In this document: positions 51,504 to 60,300 of the stretch, one piece after another
How positions within the stretch are numbered: the first letter of the stretch is position 1
Layout of the letters: each line of letters opens with the position of its first letter
Source of the DNA: Devosia sp. Root413D1
GTDB lineage: Bacteria > Pseudomonadota > Alphaproteobacteria > Rhizobiales > Devosiaceae
DNA length: 64,000 nucleotides
Assembly: GCF_001425235.1 (NCBI RefSeq)
Contig: NZ_LMEA01000012.1
Span: 193,752 to 257,751 of the forward strand
Reading direction: 5' to 3'
Position numbers and translations under genes: made by a program
Notes under the pieces: model-generated
The model's input: the letters and a program-made list of their open reading frames with translations, nothing else
What the model was told of the DNA's origin: nothing
Database searches by the model: none

Positions 51504-53117
51504 TCAATCGGCAGCAGTGACCAGCTTGCCGGCCAGCGCCTCGGCGATCAGCTTGCGGGTCTCGGCCACGCCGTAAAGCGCGATGAACGAGCCGAAGCGC
51601 GGGCCCTGGTCGGCGCCGAGCAGCACCTGATAGATGGCGCCGAACCAATCGCGCAGCGGATCGAAGGCGTGCGCATTGCCGACCGCATAGACGATGTCCT
51701 GCAGTTCCTTGGCCTCGAGCGCTTCCTTGCCGGCGAGCTGGTCGGCGAGATCCTGCAACGCGGCGCGTTCCTTGTCAGTGGGAGCGCGGAACGTCTTGGT
51801 CGGCTTCACCTCGTCGTTGAAGTACCGCACCGCATAACCCGCGAGCCGGTCGAGCTCGGGGTTGGTCAGCGGCGTCTCGCCTGGCAGGCGGCGCGAGATG
51901 TAGTTCCACAGCGCCGACTTCTCATGCGCATTGGCAGCCGAGGCCAGGTTGAGCAGCAGCCCGAAGGAGATCGGCATGTCGACCACCGGGACCTTGCCCG
52001 AATGGATGTGGAAGGCCGGGTTCTCGAGCGCAGCTGCCGCGTCCTGGCCGTTATAGGCGGCGACGTGCTGGTAATACTCATCGACGGCACGCGGGATCAC
52101 GTCGAAATAGAGGCGCTTGGCCACCCGCGGCTTCTGGAACATGTAGAGGCTCAGCGTCTCGGTGCCGGCATAGGTCAGCCACTCGTCGATGGTCAGCCCA
52201 TTGCCCTTCGACTTCGAGATCTTCTGGCCCAGGTCGTCGAGGAACAGCTCATAGACATAGTGCTCGGGCGGGGTGCCGCCGAGGATGGCGCAGATCTTGT
52301 CGTAGAGGTGCTGGTTGGTCTGGTGGTCCTTGCCGAACATCTCGAAATCGACGCCCAGCGCCGCCCAGCGCATGCCGAAATCCGGCTTCCACTGCAGCTT
52401 CACATGCCCGCCGGTGACCGGCAGGGTGGCATCGCGCCCATCCTCGTCGACAAAGGTGATGGTGCCGGCCTTGGCATCGACGTGCTTCATCGGCACGTAG
52501 AGCACGCGGCCCGAAATCGGCGAGATCGGCAGGAATGGCGAATAGGTCGCCTGCCGCTCCTCGCCGAGGCTGGGGAGCATCACCGCCATGATCTCTGCAT
52601 AGCGCTCGGCGGCGCGCAGCAGCACTTCGTCGAAGCGCCCTGCCTTGTAGTACTCGGTGGCGCTGGCGAACTCGTAGTTGAAGCCGAAGGTATCGAGGAA
52701 GCGCCGCAACATGGTGTTGTTGTGGTCGCCAAAGCTCGGATAATCGCCGCCGAACGGGTTCGGCACGGCGGTGAGCGGCATCTGCAGGTAAGGCTCTAGC
52801 GCGGCGCGATCCGGCACATTTTCCGGGATCTTGCGCATGCCGTCCATATCGTCGGAGAAGCAGAGCAAGCGGGTCGGGATCTCGTCGCGGGTCAGGAGCC
52901 GAAAGGCAGTGCGGACCATGGTGGTGCGCGCCACTTCGCCGAACGTGCCGATATGCGGCAGGCCCGAGGGACCGTAACCGGTCTCGAACAGCACTTCTTC
53001 CAGCCCCAGCCGCTCGACCCGAGCCACCAGTTTCCGGGCTTCCTCGAACGGCCAGGCGCGCGCCGTCTGGGCGGCGTCGAAGAAGGCGGGGTCGAGGGTT
53101 GGAAGCGGCGCGGGCAC
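51504..53117 (-). CDS. lysS: Class I lysyl-tRNA synthetase
   Basis: The 537-residue enzyme attaches lysine to tRNA-Lys. It is the class I (LysK) type found in archaea and alphaproteobacteria: [20 protein letters not shown] contains the HIGH-like motif (PHIG) and [17 protein letters not shown] the KMSKS-like motif (KISKS). The helical C-terminal domain (about residues 350-537) completes the expected length. Start ATG 53117 with [20 protein letters not shown]. It is convergent with the dienelactone hydrolase family gene (12-base gap). Confidence 0.96.
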   Translation of the reverse strand: MPAPLPTLDPAFFDAAQTARAWPFEEARKLVARVERLGLEEVLFETGYGPSGLPHIGTFGEVARTTMVRTAFRLLTRDEIPTRLLCFSDDMDGMRKIPENVPDRAALEPYLQMPLTAVPNPFGGDYPSFGDHNNTMLRRFLDTFGFNYEFASATEYYKAGRFDEVLLRAAERYAEIMAVMLPSLGEERQATYSPFLPISPISGRVLYVPMKHVDAKAGTITFVDEDGRDATLPVTGGHVKLQWKPDFGMRWAALGVDFEMFGKDHQTNQHLYDKICAILGGTPPEHYVYELFLDDLGQKISKSKGNGLTIDEWLTYAGTETLSLYMFQKPRVAKRLYFDVIPRAVDEYYQHVAAYNGQDAAAALENPAFHIHSGKVPVVDMPISFGLLLNLASAANAHEKSALWNYISRRLPGETPLTNPELDRLAGYAVRYFNDEVKPTKTFRAPTDKERAALQDLADQLAGKEALEAKELQDIVYAVGNAHAFDPLRDWFGAIYQVLLGADQGPRFGSFIALYGVAETRKLIAEALAGKLVTAAD

Positions 53118-53262
53118 GGCAGGCCTCAGATGCTGAGTGGGGAGAAGGCGCTCAATTGCACCAGCCGGCTACGGGCGTCAATGGGAAGCGCCCTGCCCTG
53201 CCTTGCCAAGCGCCGGTGCGGTGCCTAGTTATGCGGGACTTTTCCAGCGCGGTCTCGGTTAT

Positions 53263-53309
53263 CGCGAGATCGAACCGGAAAAGTCTGCGACTTTTCCTGA
53301 TCTCGCTTT
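53263..53309. repeat. Two-hairpin repeat, second hairpin only, with compensatory stem changes (family 1, copy D)
   Basis: The inner hairpin (GGAAAAGT/ACTTTTCC, loop CTGCG) is the same as in the other copies, but the outer arms are GCGAGATC (53264-53271) and GATCTCGC (53299-53306) instead of GCGCTTTC and GAAAGCGC. Both arms changed together, keeping the pairing. It ends ten bases before the ATG of the TerB-like gene, and its first hairpin is missing. Confidence 0.88.
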
Positions 53310-53319
53310 CGAGGACCCG

Positions 53320-53724
53320 ATGGCCATTTCCCTGCAGGACGCTCTCATCCACATCATGGTGGTCACCGCCTCGTCCGACGAGGGCATTTCCGACCACGAG
53401 CTGGATGTGATCGGCAGCCTGGTCGTGCGCTCGCCGGTCTTCGCCGATTTCGACCTCGAGCGGCTCTCGGCGGTGGCCAACGCGGCGGTCGACAAGACCA
53501 ACAGCGCCGGCCTCGACACGGTGCTCAACGATGCCATCGCCGCTGTGCCGAAGCGCCTGCACGACACCGCCTACGCGCTCGCCGTCGAGGTCGCGGTGGT
53601 CGACGTGCAGCTGCCGCAGGAGGAGCTGCGCCTGCTCGAGATGGTGCGCGATCGGCTGGACGTCGACCGGCTGGTCACCGCCGCGATCGAAGCAAGCGCC
53701 CGCGCCCGCATGCGCGCGGCCTAG
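53320..53724 (+). CDS. TerB-like (tellurite resistance/DUF) small protein
   Basis: The 134-residue all-helical protein begins MAISLQDALIHIMVVTASSD, then SDHELDVIGSLVVRSPVFAD and LHDTAYALAVEVAVVDVQLP, the TerB-like/DjlA-related pattern with paired acidic residues that could bind a metal. The family has no settled function; some members sense stress. GAGG at 53311-53314 is the ribosome-binding site, immediately after repeat copy D. The stop TAG is the start of repeat copy E. ATG 53320 is chosen over the longer ORF because the latter reads through the repeat. Confidence 0.85.
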   Translation: MAISLQDALIHIMVVTASSDEGISDHELDVIGSLVVRSPVFADFDLERLSAVANAAVDKTNSAGLDTVLNDAIAAVPKRLHDTAYALAVEVAVVDVQLPQEELRLLEMVRDRLDVDRLVTAAIEASARARMRAA

Positions 53725-53825
53725 AGCATTTCACCGCTTCTTTGAATCGGTGCGTGCTCTGGGTTTTTGATTTGGTCGCGCTTTCGAACCGGAAAAGTCT
53801 GCAACTTTTCCTGAAAGCGCTCTAA
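53722..53825. repeat. Two-hairpin intergenic repeat (family 1, copy E)
   Basis: TAGAGCATTTCACCG...CGGTGCGTGCTCT (first hairpin, imperfect), TTTGATTTG, then GCGCTTTC (53778-53785) and GAAAGCGC (53813-53820), with inner arms GGAAAAGT and ACTTTTCC, loop CTGCA. It provides the TAG stop of the TerB-like gene (53722-53724) and, on the other strand, the TAG stop of the gene at 53822-54634. Confidence 0.9.
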
Positions 53826-54634
53826 TAGAAACTCACCGGGAACCAGCGCAGGTAGAGTTCGTCGTAGGCGCCCGAGCGCTTCAGCCGGGCGAGGCCGTAG
53901 TCGATGACCTGGCGGACGGCGTCGGCGCCCGCCGGTACGGCGACGGCCAGACCATCGCCGAACAGGTCGGGACGGAAATACGCCTCGCCCGCGAACTCGC
54001 AGCAGCCGACATGCTCGTTGAGCCAGAACGAGGCGCGCATCGCATCGCCGAAATAGGCGTCTGCTTCGCCCTTCGACAGCGCATCGAGCGCCATGATCTC
54101 GCTGTCGAACTGGATCAGCCCGGCTGCCGGCAGGTAGCGACGGATGAACTCGGCATGGGTCGAGCCGCGGCGCACCGCCACCCGCTTGCCATCGAGCGAT
54201 GCCGGCTCGAACCTGGCGGCCGCAGCGACGGGGGTGACGAAACGGCCGGGCAGCATCAGGTAAATCTGCGAAAAATCGAACAGCGCCCCGTTCTCGCGGG
54301 TCAGCGCCAGCCCGGCGATCAGCGCATCGCCCTGCCGATCTTCCAGCGCTCGTGCTGCCTGATCCCATGGCCAGGCCTGCACCGTGCAGGCAATGGCAAG
54401 ATCGGCGCAGAGCGCCCGCGCCAGGTCGACATTGAAGCCGACCAGTTCGCCCTTGTCGTCACGGAAGTTGAACGGCGGAAAATCCGCGGTGGTCAGGAAC
54501 CGGATCGACGGCACCGCGGCGAGGCTGGGGACGATTTCGCGCGCGCCGGGATCGATGTGATAGGGCAGCGCCTGCGCCATCACCGGCGCCGACGGGGCGA
54601 GCAGCAGAGCGAAGGCGAACAGTAAGGCGCGCAT
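53822..54634 (-). CDS. Periplasmic solute-binding protein, family 3 (amino-acid type), orphan
   Basis: The 270-residue protein has a signal peptide (MRALLFAFALLLAPSAPVMA) and a family 3 solute-binding domain: IRFLTTADFPPFNFRDDKGE, LVGFNVDLARALCADLAIAC, GLALTRENGALFDFSQIYLM and VAVRRGSTHAEFIRRYLPAA. Such proteins bind amino acids or related compounds in the periplasm. No permease or ATPase is adjacent, so it may work with a distant transporter or act as a sensor. It lies downstream of dadA on the same strand, which suggests an amino-acid related ligand, but 200 bases with a tandem repeat separate them. Confidence 0.88.
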   Translation of the reverse strand: MRALLFAFALLLAPSAPVMAQALPYHIDPGAREIVPSLAAVPSIRFLTTADFPPFNFRDDKGELVGFNVDLARALCADLAIACTVQAWPWDQAARALEDRQGDALIAGLALTRENGALFDFSQIYLMLPGRFVTPVAAAARFEPASLDGKRVAVRRGSTHAEFIRRYLPAAGLIQFDSEIMALDALSKGEADAYFGDAMRASFWLNEHVGCCEFAGEAYFRPDLFGDGLAVAVPAGADAVRQVIDYGLARLKRSGAYDELYLRWFPVSFY

Positions 54635-54755
54635 GACGTCCCGGGGCGAGCAATCCTCGGCTTATCGCCCAATTCGCCGGTAAAGGCGAGGGCCGATGCC
54701 GGCTGTTCTCAAGCTCTCGGTTTTCGAGCCGCTGGAGCGCAGCACGGATCAGGAA

Positions 54756-54881
54756 GCGTAACGGCTTAGCCCGAGGCGTAAGCGTAACGGCTTAGCCCGA
54801 GGCATAAGCGTAACGGCTTAGCCCGAGGCGTAAGCGTAACGGCTTAGCCCGAGGCATAAGCGTAACGGCTTAGCCCGAGGT
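54756..54881. repeat. Tandem repeat of a 26-base unit derived from the 3' end of dadA
   Basis: Five units start at 54756, 54782, 54808, 54834 and 54860; the unit is GCGTAACGGCTTAGCCCGAG followed by GC[G/A]TAA. Units alternate between GTAA and ATAA endings, a 52-base higher-order pattern. The last two units encode the C terminus of dadA on the minus strand ([10 protein letters not shown]), and the stop codon arises because 26 is not a multiple of three. Confidence 0.95.
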
Positions 54882-56109
54882 CGGCGACTTCGATGTCGGG
54901 TGTCTGGCCGGAAATGATGTCGGCAAGCACGCGGCCGGACCCGGCGGCCATGGTCCAGCCAAGCGTACCGTGACCGGTGTTGAGGTAGAGGTTGGAGAAC
55001 TTCGAGCGCCCCAGCACCGGCGTTCCATCCGGCGTCATCGGCCTGAGCCCGCACCAGAAACTGGCCTTCGACGCATCTCCGGCATTGGGGAACAACTCGC
55101 GCAGCGAGCGGTCGAGCGGGCCGCGGCGCGCACGGTGGAGCGTCGTGTCGTAGCCGGCAATCTCGGCGGTACCGCCCACCCGGATGCGGTCGCCAAGCCG
55201 GGTGGTCGCCACCTTGTAGGTCTCGTCCATGACGGTCGAAACCGGCGCCACCGAGGCATCGGTGATCGGCACGGTGAGCGAATAGCCCTTGATCGGGTAG
55301 ACCGGCAGGCCAATGCCGAGGGGGCGCAGCAGCAGCGGCGAATAGCTGCCGAGCGCCACGACATAGGCGTCGGCGGTCAACATGCCCTTGTCGGTGGCAA
55401 CGCCGGTCACCGCGCCGGCCTCGGTGGCAATGTGGTCGATACGGGTGCCGTAGCGGAAGGCGACGCCGTGGCTGGCGGCGCGCCCCGCCAGGGCTTCGGT
55501 AAACATCTTGCAGTCGCCGGTGTCGTCGTTGGCAAGGCGCAGCCCGCCGACAAACGGCACCGTGGCCGTGGCAAGCCCCGGCTCCGCCGCGACGCAGCCC
55601 TTGGGGTCGAGCACCTCGTAGGGCACGCCGTACCGCTTCAGCACGGCGATGTCGTCGGCGGCGTGATCGAGCTGCTTCTGCTCGCGGAACAGCTGCACCG
55701 TGCCCTGCTGGCGGCCGTCGAAGGCGAGGCCGGTTTCGGCGCGTAGCGCGATCATCCTGTCGCGCGAGTACTCGGCCAGCCGCACCATGCGGCCCTTGTT
55801 GACGGCATAAGCGCGCTCGGTGCAGTTGGCCAGCAGCTGCAGGCCCCAGATCCACATGCGCGGATCGAGCTTGGGCCTGAGCACCAGCGGGCCATCGGTC
55901 ATCAGCAGCCACTTGATCGCCTTGACCGGGATACCCGGCCCGGCCCAGGGCGAGGCGTAGCCGTAGGACAGCTCGCCCGCATTGGCATAGCTGGTCTCGA
56001 GCCCCGGTCCCGGCTGGCGATCGATCACCGTCACCTCGTGGCCTGCCTGCGCCAGATAATGGGCAGAGGTGGTGCCGATGACGCCCGAACCGAGGATGAG
56101 GACTTTCAT
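54844..56109 (-). CDS. dadA: D-amino acid dehydrogenase small subunit (FAD-dependent)
   Basis: The 421-residue membrane-associated flavoenzyme oxidises D-amino acids (typically D-alanine) to 2-oxo acids. It has the FAD-binding [20 protein letters not shown], an ID motif [20 protein letters not shown], the DAO-family centre ([20 protein letters not shown]-like) and the C-terminal [20 protein letters not shown]. The C terminus differs from relatives: the last ten residues are encoded by a 26-base tandem repeat (54756-54881) and the stop lies in the next unit. The catalytic core is complete, so activity should be retained. Confidence 0.93.
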   Translation of the reverse strand: MKVLILGSGVIGTTSAHYLAQAGHEVTVIDRQPGPGLETSYANAGELSYGYASPWAGPGIPVKAIKWLLMTDGPLVLRPKLDPRMWIWGLQLLANCTERAYAVNKGRMVRLAEYSRDRMIALRAETGLAFDGRQQGTVQLFREQKQLDHAADDIAVLKRYGVPYEVLDPKGCVAAEPGLATATVPFVGGLRLANDDTGDCKMFTEALAGRAASHGVAFRYGTRIDHIATEAGAVTGVATDKGMLTADAYVVALGSYSPLLLRPLGIGLPVYPIKGYSLTVPITDASVAPVSTVMDETYKVATTRLGDRIRVGGTAEIAGYDTTLHRARRGPLDRSLRELFPNAGDASKASFWCGLRPMTPDGTPVLGRSKFSNLYLNTGHGTLGWTMAAGSGRVLADIISGQTPDIEVADLGLSRYAYASG

Positions 56110-56265
56110 GCCTTCATCATCACGAGAGCGGGCTGAAAGGCAATACGCGACAGCAACATGGGCCGGTTACAGTGCATCGAGCACGCATGCCGACTTGCGC
56201 TTGGGTGCGCCCATGGGCATGCTTCGCCCGCGGGGGCGCAACAAAGACCATCGGGGAAATAAACG

Positions 56266-57858
56266 GTGAGAATTGCCGCGCTGTTCTTGGGGTTGATTGC
56301 CGGGCTGTTTGCGCTCCTGGCGCCGAGTGCGCTGCGCGTCGACCTCATTTCACCATTCCTCGACTTCTGGACGACGACCTCGAACGAGCGGCTGCTCGGC
56401 ACCATCATCTGGTACGCCATCGCCGGCGCCGCGCTGCTCGGCGGCGTGCTCGCCACGGTGACACCGGGCTTTGCCGCGTTGCTGCTGATCGGCGCGGCGG
56501 CGGGCTGGCTGGTGGTCGCCATATCGGTGCCGCAGCTGTTCACCTACCACCTGCTGGCGCCGGCAGGCGCGGCCGGTATCGCGGCACTGTTCGCGTTCCT
56601 CGCCGGGGAATTGCAGGTGCGACGGCGGCGACTGGCCCGGCGCAACCGGAAGCTCGCGGCCGAGCCGCCCGAAGAGGTCGACAGCGAGTTCGAGCGCGAG
56701 GCAGCGCTGCGGATGGACCCGTTGCTGATGCCGCGGCAGGACGCAGCGCCACCGCCCAAGCGGTCCATTCCGCTGACGCTCGACGATGTGACGGTCACCT
56801 CTCGCCCAACGAGCATGCCCCCGCGCTGGCAGGATCTCGATGCGCAGCAGCCGCCGCGTCGGCACGATCCCGACATGTGGGCCGAGGCGCGGCGCGAGCA
56901 GCTGCGGCCGGAACCGGAAGCACCGCGGACCAAGGCTGCACCTGAGCTGCGAGCCGAGATGCGGGAACAGGACCCCGGGGTACGGCGACGCGAGCCGGAG
57001 AACCGCGAGCGGAAGCGCGAGGCGGAAGCCCGGCGCGAGCCACAGGGCCGGCGCAGGACCCGACGCGGCAGCGTCTGGGTCGCAGCGCTGGCGGCGGTGG
57101 GCGCTGTGCTGGGTATCGGCATCCTTGCGGCGGGCGGCTACCTGATCTACCGCGACGGCTCGCTCGAAGCCCTGCTCAGCCCACTGAACACCCCGATGGT
57201 CGCGGCCAGCGGCGAAGCGCCTGCCCCCGGGGCCGCCACGCCTGTTGCCGCAGCGAAACTGCAACCGCCGGCAACGGCAGCCGATGCGTCGACAGCTGCT
57301 GCCCGGCCACTCGACGCTCCTGCCACGACGACCCCGGCCGTCGCCGCTCTCTCCGCCCCTCTGCCCGCTGCTGCAGCGCCCGCTACGCCGGCTGCCCCGC
57401 TGCTCAGCGAGCCGGCAACAACGCCGACGCGCGTTGCTGCAGCGGCGCCGGAAAGCTACGACGACCCCTTCGCCTATTGCCGCGCCGTGGGCACGATCGA
57501 CTATGTGGACCATCGCTACAGCGGTCCGGCCACCGTCATGGCGATGACCAGCGCGCTGCTGATCCCTGCCGGCTCGGCGCGCGACCGGGTGCGCTGGCGT
57601 TGCTTCGAGGGCGCGGTGCTGGCCTGCACGTCCTATGTCGGGCCGATCTGCGACATGGCGCCGACGGTGCTGGAGATGCGCGAGTTCTGCGAGCGCAACC
57701 CCAATGTCGAGCAGTTGCTGGCGCCAAGCGGGACCTGGGCCTGCGTCGACGGCAAACCGCAACTCCCCGCCGACGCCAGCTGGCCGATCGACGCCCGCGG
57801 CTTCCTGCCCCAGGGCTGGATCGCCGTCCCCGACCCGGCAGCGACCGGCGCGGGATAA
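56266..57858 (+). CDS. Uncharacterised membrane protein with a C-terminal Cys-rich domain
   Basis: The 530-residue protein (GTG 56266; GGGGAAA upstream) has four TM helices at the N terminus (residues about 3-20, 42-65, 70-88, 97-112), a charged cytoplasmic region rich in Arg/Glu/Pro (115-262), a further TM helix (about 265-288), a Pro/Ala-rich linker (300-385) and a C-terminal domain (about 390-525). The C-terminal domain has six Cys in conserved-looking settings: FAYCRAVGTIDYVDHRYSGP, RWRCFEGAVLACTSYVGPIC and FCERNPNVEQLLAPSGTWAC. No known family recognised. The likely topology places the Cys-rich domain in the periplasm. Confidence 0.8.
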   Translation: MRIAALFLGLIAGLFALLAPSALRVDLISPFLDFWTTTSNERLLGTIIWYAIAGAALLGGVLATVTPGFAALLLIGAAAGWLVVAISVPQLFTYHLLAPAGAAGIAALFAFLAGELQVRRRRLARRNRKLAAEPPEEVDSEFEREAALRMDPLLMPRQDAAPPPKRSIPLTLDDVTVTSRPTSMPPRWQDLDAQQPPRRHDPDMWAEARREQLRPEPEAPRTKAAPELRAEMREQDPGVRRREPENRERKREAEARREPQGRRRTRRGSVWVAALAAVGAVLGIGILAAGGYLIYRDGSLEALLSPLNTPMVAASGEAPAPGAATPVAAAKLQPPATAADASTAAARPLDAPATTTPAVAALSAPLPAAAAPATPAAPLLSEPATTPTRVAAAAPESYDDPFAYCRAVGTIDYVDHRYSGPATVMAMTSALLIPAGSARDRVRWRCFEGAVLACTSYVGPICDMAPTVLEMREFCERNPNVEQLLAPSGTWACVDGKPQLPADASWPIDARGFLPQGWIAVPDPAATGAG

Positions 57859-57868
57859 CGAGGCGCCC

Positions 57869-59431
57869 CTAGTCGTCGAAGCCGAACGCGAACAGTTCGG
57901 CGTCGTCGATCTCGAACCAGAGCTTGATGAAGCGATCCGCGGATCCTTCCGGGTCGGGGGCGGTGCCCGTGGTCCAACGCACCTGGTTGCGGACGCCGTC
58001 GGCGCTGATCGGCGTGCAGTCGTCAAAGCTGCGGCCGGGCAGGATACGACCATTGGAATCGCTGATGGCGACGCGGATCGCGCCGCCCTTGCCGCGGCTG
58101 TTGAGCCAGAGTGAGCGGCCGTCGGTGCTGAGCGGGCGTGTGATGATCCGCCCCAGCCGCGGACCGCGGTTGTCGAGCGAGACCAGACCCTCGAAGCGCA
58201 ACGTGGCGACGCCCATGCCGAAACGAACCTCGGCACTGGGGTCGCGGGCCTCGTCGTGATCGAGCTTCTGGCCGCCGGCCCACCAATAGTCATGATGCGC
58301 CCAGGAGCCGCCGTGGTAAAAATGCCAGCGGTCGCCGACCCGCACCGGCGGCGAGACGATCGACACCATGTGCCTGTCCCAGTGCGCGCCGTGCCGCGGC
58401 GCGAGGAAGGCGTTGGCCTTGTCGGTCGGCTGCCAGGAGATGCCGTCGCGGCTGTAGACCAGCCGCACCTCCATTTCGTTATCGACATATTGCAGCACGC
58501 CAAGCGTGCCGAAATGCAGGCCGCCGACCCGGAACTGGCCGAGCCCGTAAAAGGCCTCGTCGAGGTTGTCGACCAGATCGTCGGGGGTTACCGCAGCGAC
58601 CAGATCGGTCCAGTTGAGAAAGTCGGCGCTGACGGTGCGGTAAACCCGGCGCTTGTTCATCAGGTCGGGCCGGTTGGGCCAGTAGCTGGCGAAGCACCCG
58701 CCCCAGCCGGAGGGAACGCCGGGCCAATCGCTTGGCGCGCCGGCCGCGGTCATCCGGCCGTGCCGGGTGTATTGCAGGTAGAGCCGCGTCGCCGGGTCAT
58801 AGGTAATGGTCGAGACATCCGAGAGACGGCCACCGGCATTGCCGAAGCTGGGCGGAACGCCGTAGCTCTGCCAGGTGAGGCCATCGGCCGAATGCGCCAC
58901 GTCGATCTTGTGGCGATAGTCCGCGGTGGCGCGCGTGAACAGCATGCGGTAGCGCTGCGCCGGATCCGTCGGCTCGGGGTCGATGACGATGGCAGCGGAA
59001 TGCACGCCAGTATCAGCCCATGGGTTAACCGCACTGGGCGAAGCGCCCTCGACATAGCCGGCGAAGATATTGGTGCGCTGGCCATCGACCAGCACGCGGT
59101 CCATCAGAGGTTTCTCGAAATGGACGCCGTCCTCGCTCACCGCGTAGAGCATGCGGTTCTGCCAGGGGTGACGCTGATACGGTGCCATCGGACCAAGGTC
59201 CTCGTACCAGCACTTTATCAGCCCGTCGGTCGGGTCCTTCAGCACGTTGAAGTTGCTGTAGGTGAAGTAGGGCGTGTGCTCCCAGGGCCGGTCGGCCTTG
59301 AGCACCGGGCCGGCGCCGAGACGCTCGGGCTTGTGCCAACGGCGGGTCACGCTGTCGGACTGCTCGATGAGCCAGTTGTCGACGAAGAGCTGCGGTTGGC
59401 GACCAACCTGGAAGATGGTTGCGTCGATCAT
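57869..59431 (-). CDS. Beta-propeller glycoside hydrolase-like protein of the sugar-import operon
   Basis: The 520-residue protein resembles the five-bladed beta-propeller glycosidases (GH32/GH43/GH68-like): it starts with an LFVDNWLIE element, has SEDGVHFEKPLMDRV, SADGLTWQSYGVPP and SRDGISWQPTDK at blade positions, and an aromatic-rich HHDYWWAGGQKLDHD. I could not place the three catalytic acidic residues with confidence. No signal peptide, so it should be cytoplasmic. It is the last gene of a four-gene operon with a binding protein and two permeases and overlaps the permease stop by four bases. Probably hydrolyses the imported glycan; substrate unknown. Confidence 0.75.
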   Translation of the reverse strand: MIDATIFQVGRQPQLFVDNWLIEQSDSVTRRWHKPERLGAGPVLKADRPWEHTPYFTYSNFNVLKDPTDGLIKCWYEDLGPMAPYQRHPWQNRMLYAVSEDGVHFEKPLMDRVLVDGQRTNIFAGYVEGASPSAVNPWADTGVHSAAIVIDPEPTDPAQRYRMLFTRATADYRHKIDVAHSADGLTWQSYGVPPSFGNAGGRLSDVSTITYDPATRLYLQYTRHGRMTAAGAPSDWPGVPSGWGGCFASYWPNRPDLMNKRRVYRTVSADFLNWTDLVAAVTPDDLVDNLDEAFYGLGQFRVGGLHFGTLGVLQYVDNEMEVRLVYSRDGISWQPTDKANAFLAPRHGAHWDRHMVSIVSPPVRVGDRWHFYHGGSWAHHDYWWAGGQKLDHDEARDPSAEVRFGMGVATLRFEGLVSLDNRGPRLGRIITRPLSTDGRSLWLNSRGKGGAIRVAISDSNGRILPGRSFDDCTPISADGVRNQVRWTTGTAPDPEGSADRFIKLWFEIDDAELFAFGFDD

Positions 59432-60300
59432 TTTTCGGCTCCACTGGCTAGGCCCGACACGAGGTACTCCTGTGCAAAGAGGTAAGCGATGATCACCGGC
59501 GCCGTGGACATCACCGAGGCCGCAAAAGCGTAGTGATAGGCCGTGTTGTCGGTGCCGAAGAAGCTGAACAGGCCGACGCTCATCACCGCCACCTCGCGCG
59601 AATTGGCGAGCACCAGCGGCAGGAGGAACTCCGACCAGGCGCTGAGGAAGGTGAGGAAGCCGGCGGCGGAGAGCCCGGGAAGGCTCAGCGGCAGGATGAT
59701 GCTCCAGAACACCCGGAACATCGAACAGCCGTCGATCACCGCCGCCTCATCGAGGCTGCGCGGCAGCGTGTCGAAATAGCCCTTCATGATCCAGATGACG
59801 AAGGGGACATTGCCGGCCGTGTAGATGATGATCAACCCGGCATGGGTGTTCAACAGGTCGAGCGAGTTGAGCATCATGTAGTACGGTACGATGTTCACGG
59901 TGCTGGGGATCAGTTGCAGGATCAGCAGCACGACGAGGATGGTATCCTTGAACGGGAACTCCCAGCGCGAGAAACCGTAGGCGGCAACGGTGCCGATGCC
60001 GAGCGAGAAGACCAGGGTGAAGGCGGTGACGATCACCGTGTTCCACAGATAGGTCGGCAGCGCCGTGCGATTGATGACATCGGTGTAGTTGGAAAAGGTG
60101 AAGTCGCGCGGCCAGAAGGTCGTCGGGAAGGCGAAGATTTCGCCCGGGTTCTTGAACGAGCCGAGCAGCACCCAGGCGAGCGGGAACAGCACCACCAGCG
60201 ACAGCAGGCCATAGAGGGCGTAGGTGACCGCCAGCTCAGGCAGCCGATAGCGCGGCCGATCGGCGAGCGGGCGCGAATGGACGATGGCTTCGGTGGTCAT
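59428..60300 (-). CDS. Sugar ABC transporter permease, MalG type
   Basis: The 290-residue protein has six TM helices and the EAA loop AAVIDGCSMFRVFWSIILPL, preceded by GYFDTLPRSLDE, that binds the ATPase. It starts MTTEAIVHSRPLADRPRYRL and ends FAQEYLVSGLASGAEK. It overlaps the upstream MalF-type permease by four bases (60297-60300) and the downstream hydrolase by four bases (59428-59431), so translation is coupled. No ATPase is present in the operon, so a shared MsmX/UgpC-type ATPase encoded elsewhere is expected. Confidence 0.93.
   Translation of the reverse strand: MTTEAIVHSRPLADRPRYRLPELAVTYALYGLLSLVVLFPLAWVLLGSFKNPGEIFAFPTTFWPRDFTFSNYTDVINRTALPTYLWNTVIVTAFTLVFSLGIGTVAAYGFSRWEFPFKDTILVVLLILQLIPSTVNIVPYYMMLNSLDLLNTHAGLIIIYTAGNVPFVIWIMKGYFDTLPRSLDEAAVIDGCSMFRVFWSIILPLSLPGLSAAGFLTFLSAWSEFLLPLVLANSREVAVMSVGLFSFFGTDNTAYHYAFAASVMSTAPVIIAYLFAQEYLVSGLASGAEK

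Noticed and set aside
54756-54881. Possible CRISPR array.
   Set aside because: The 26-base units are directly adjacent with no spacers, and derive from the dadA end.
56350-58503. 717-codon minus-strand frame covering parts of two genes.
   Set aside because: It crosses the boundary of the membrane-protein gene and the propeller-hydrolase gene, with low-complexity content and no motifs.
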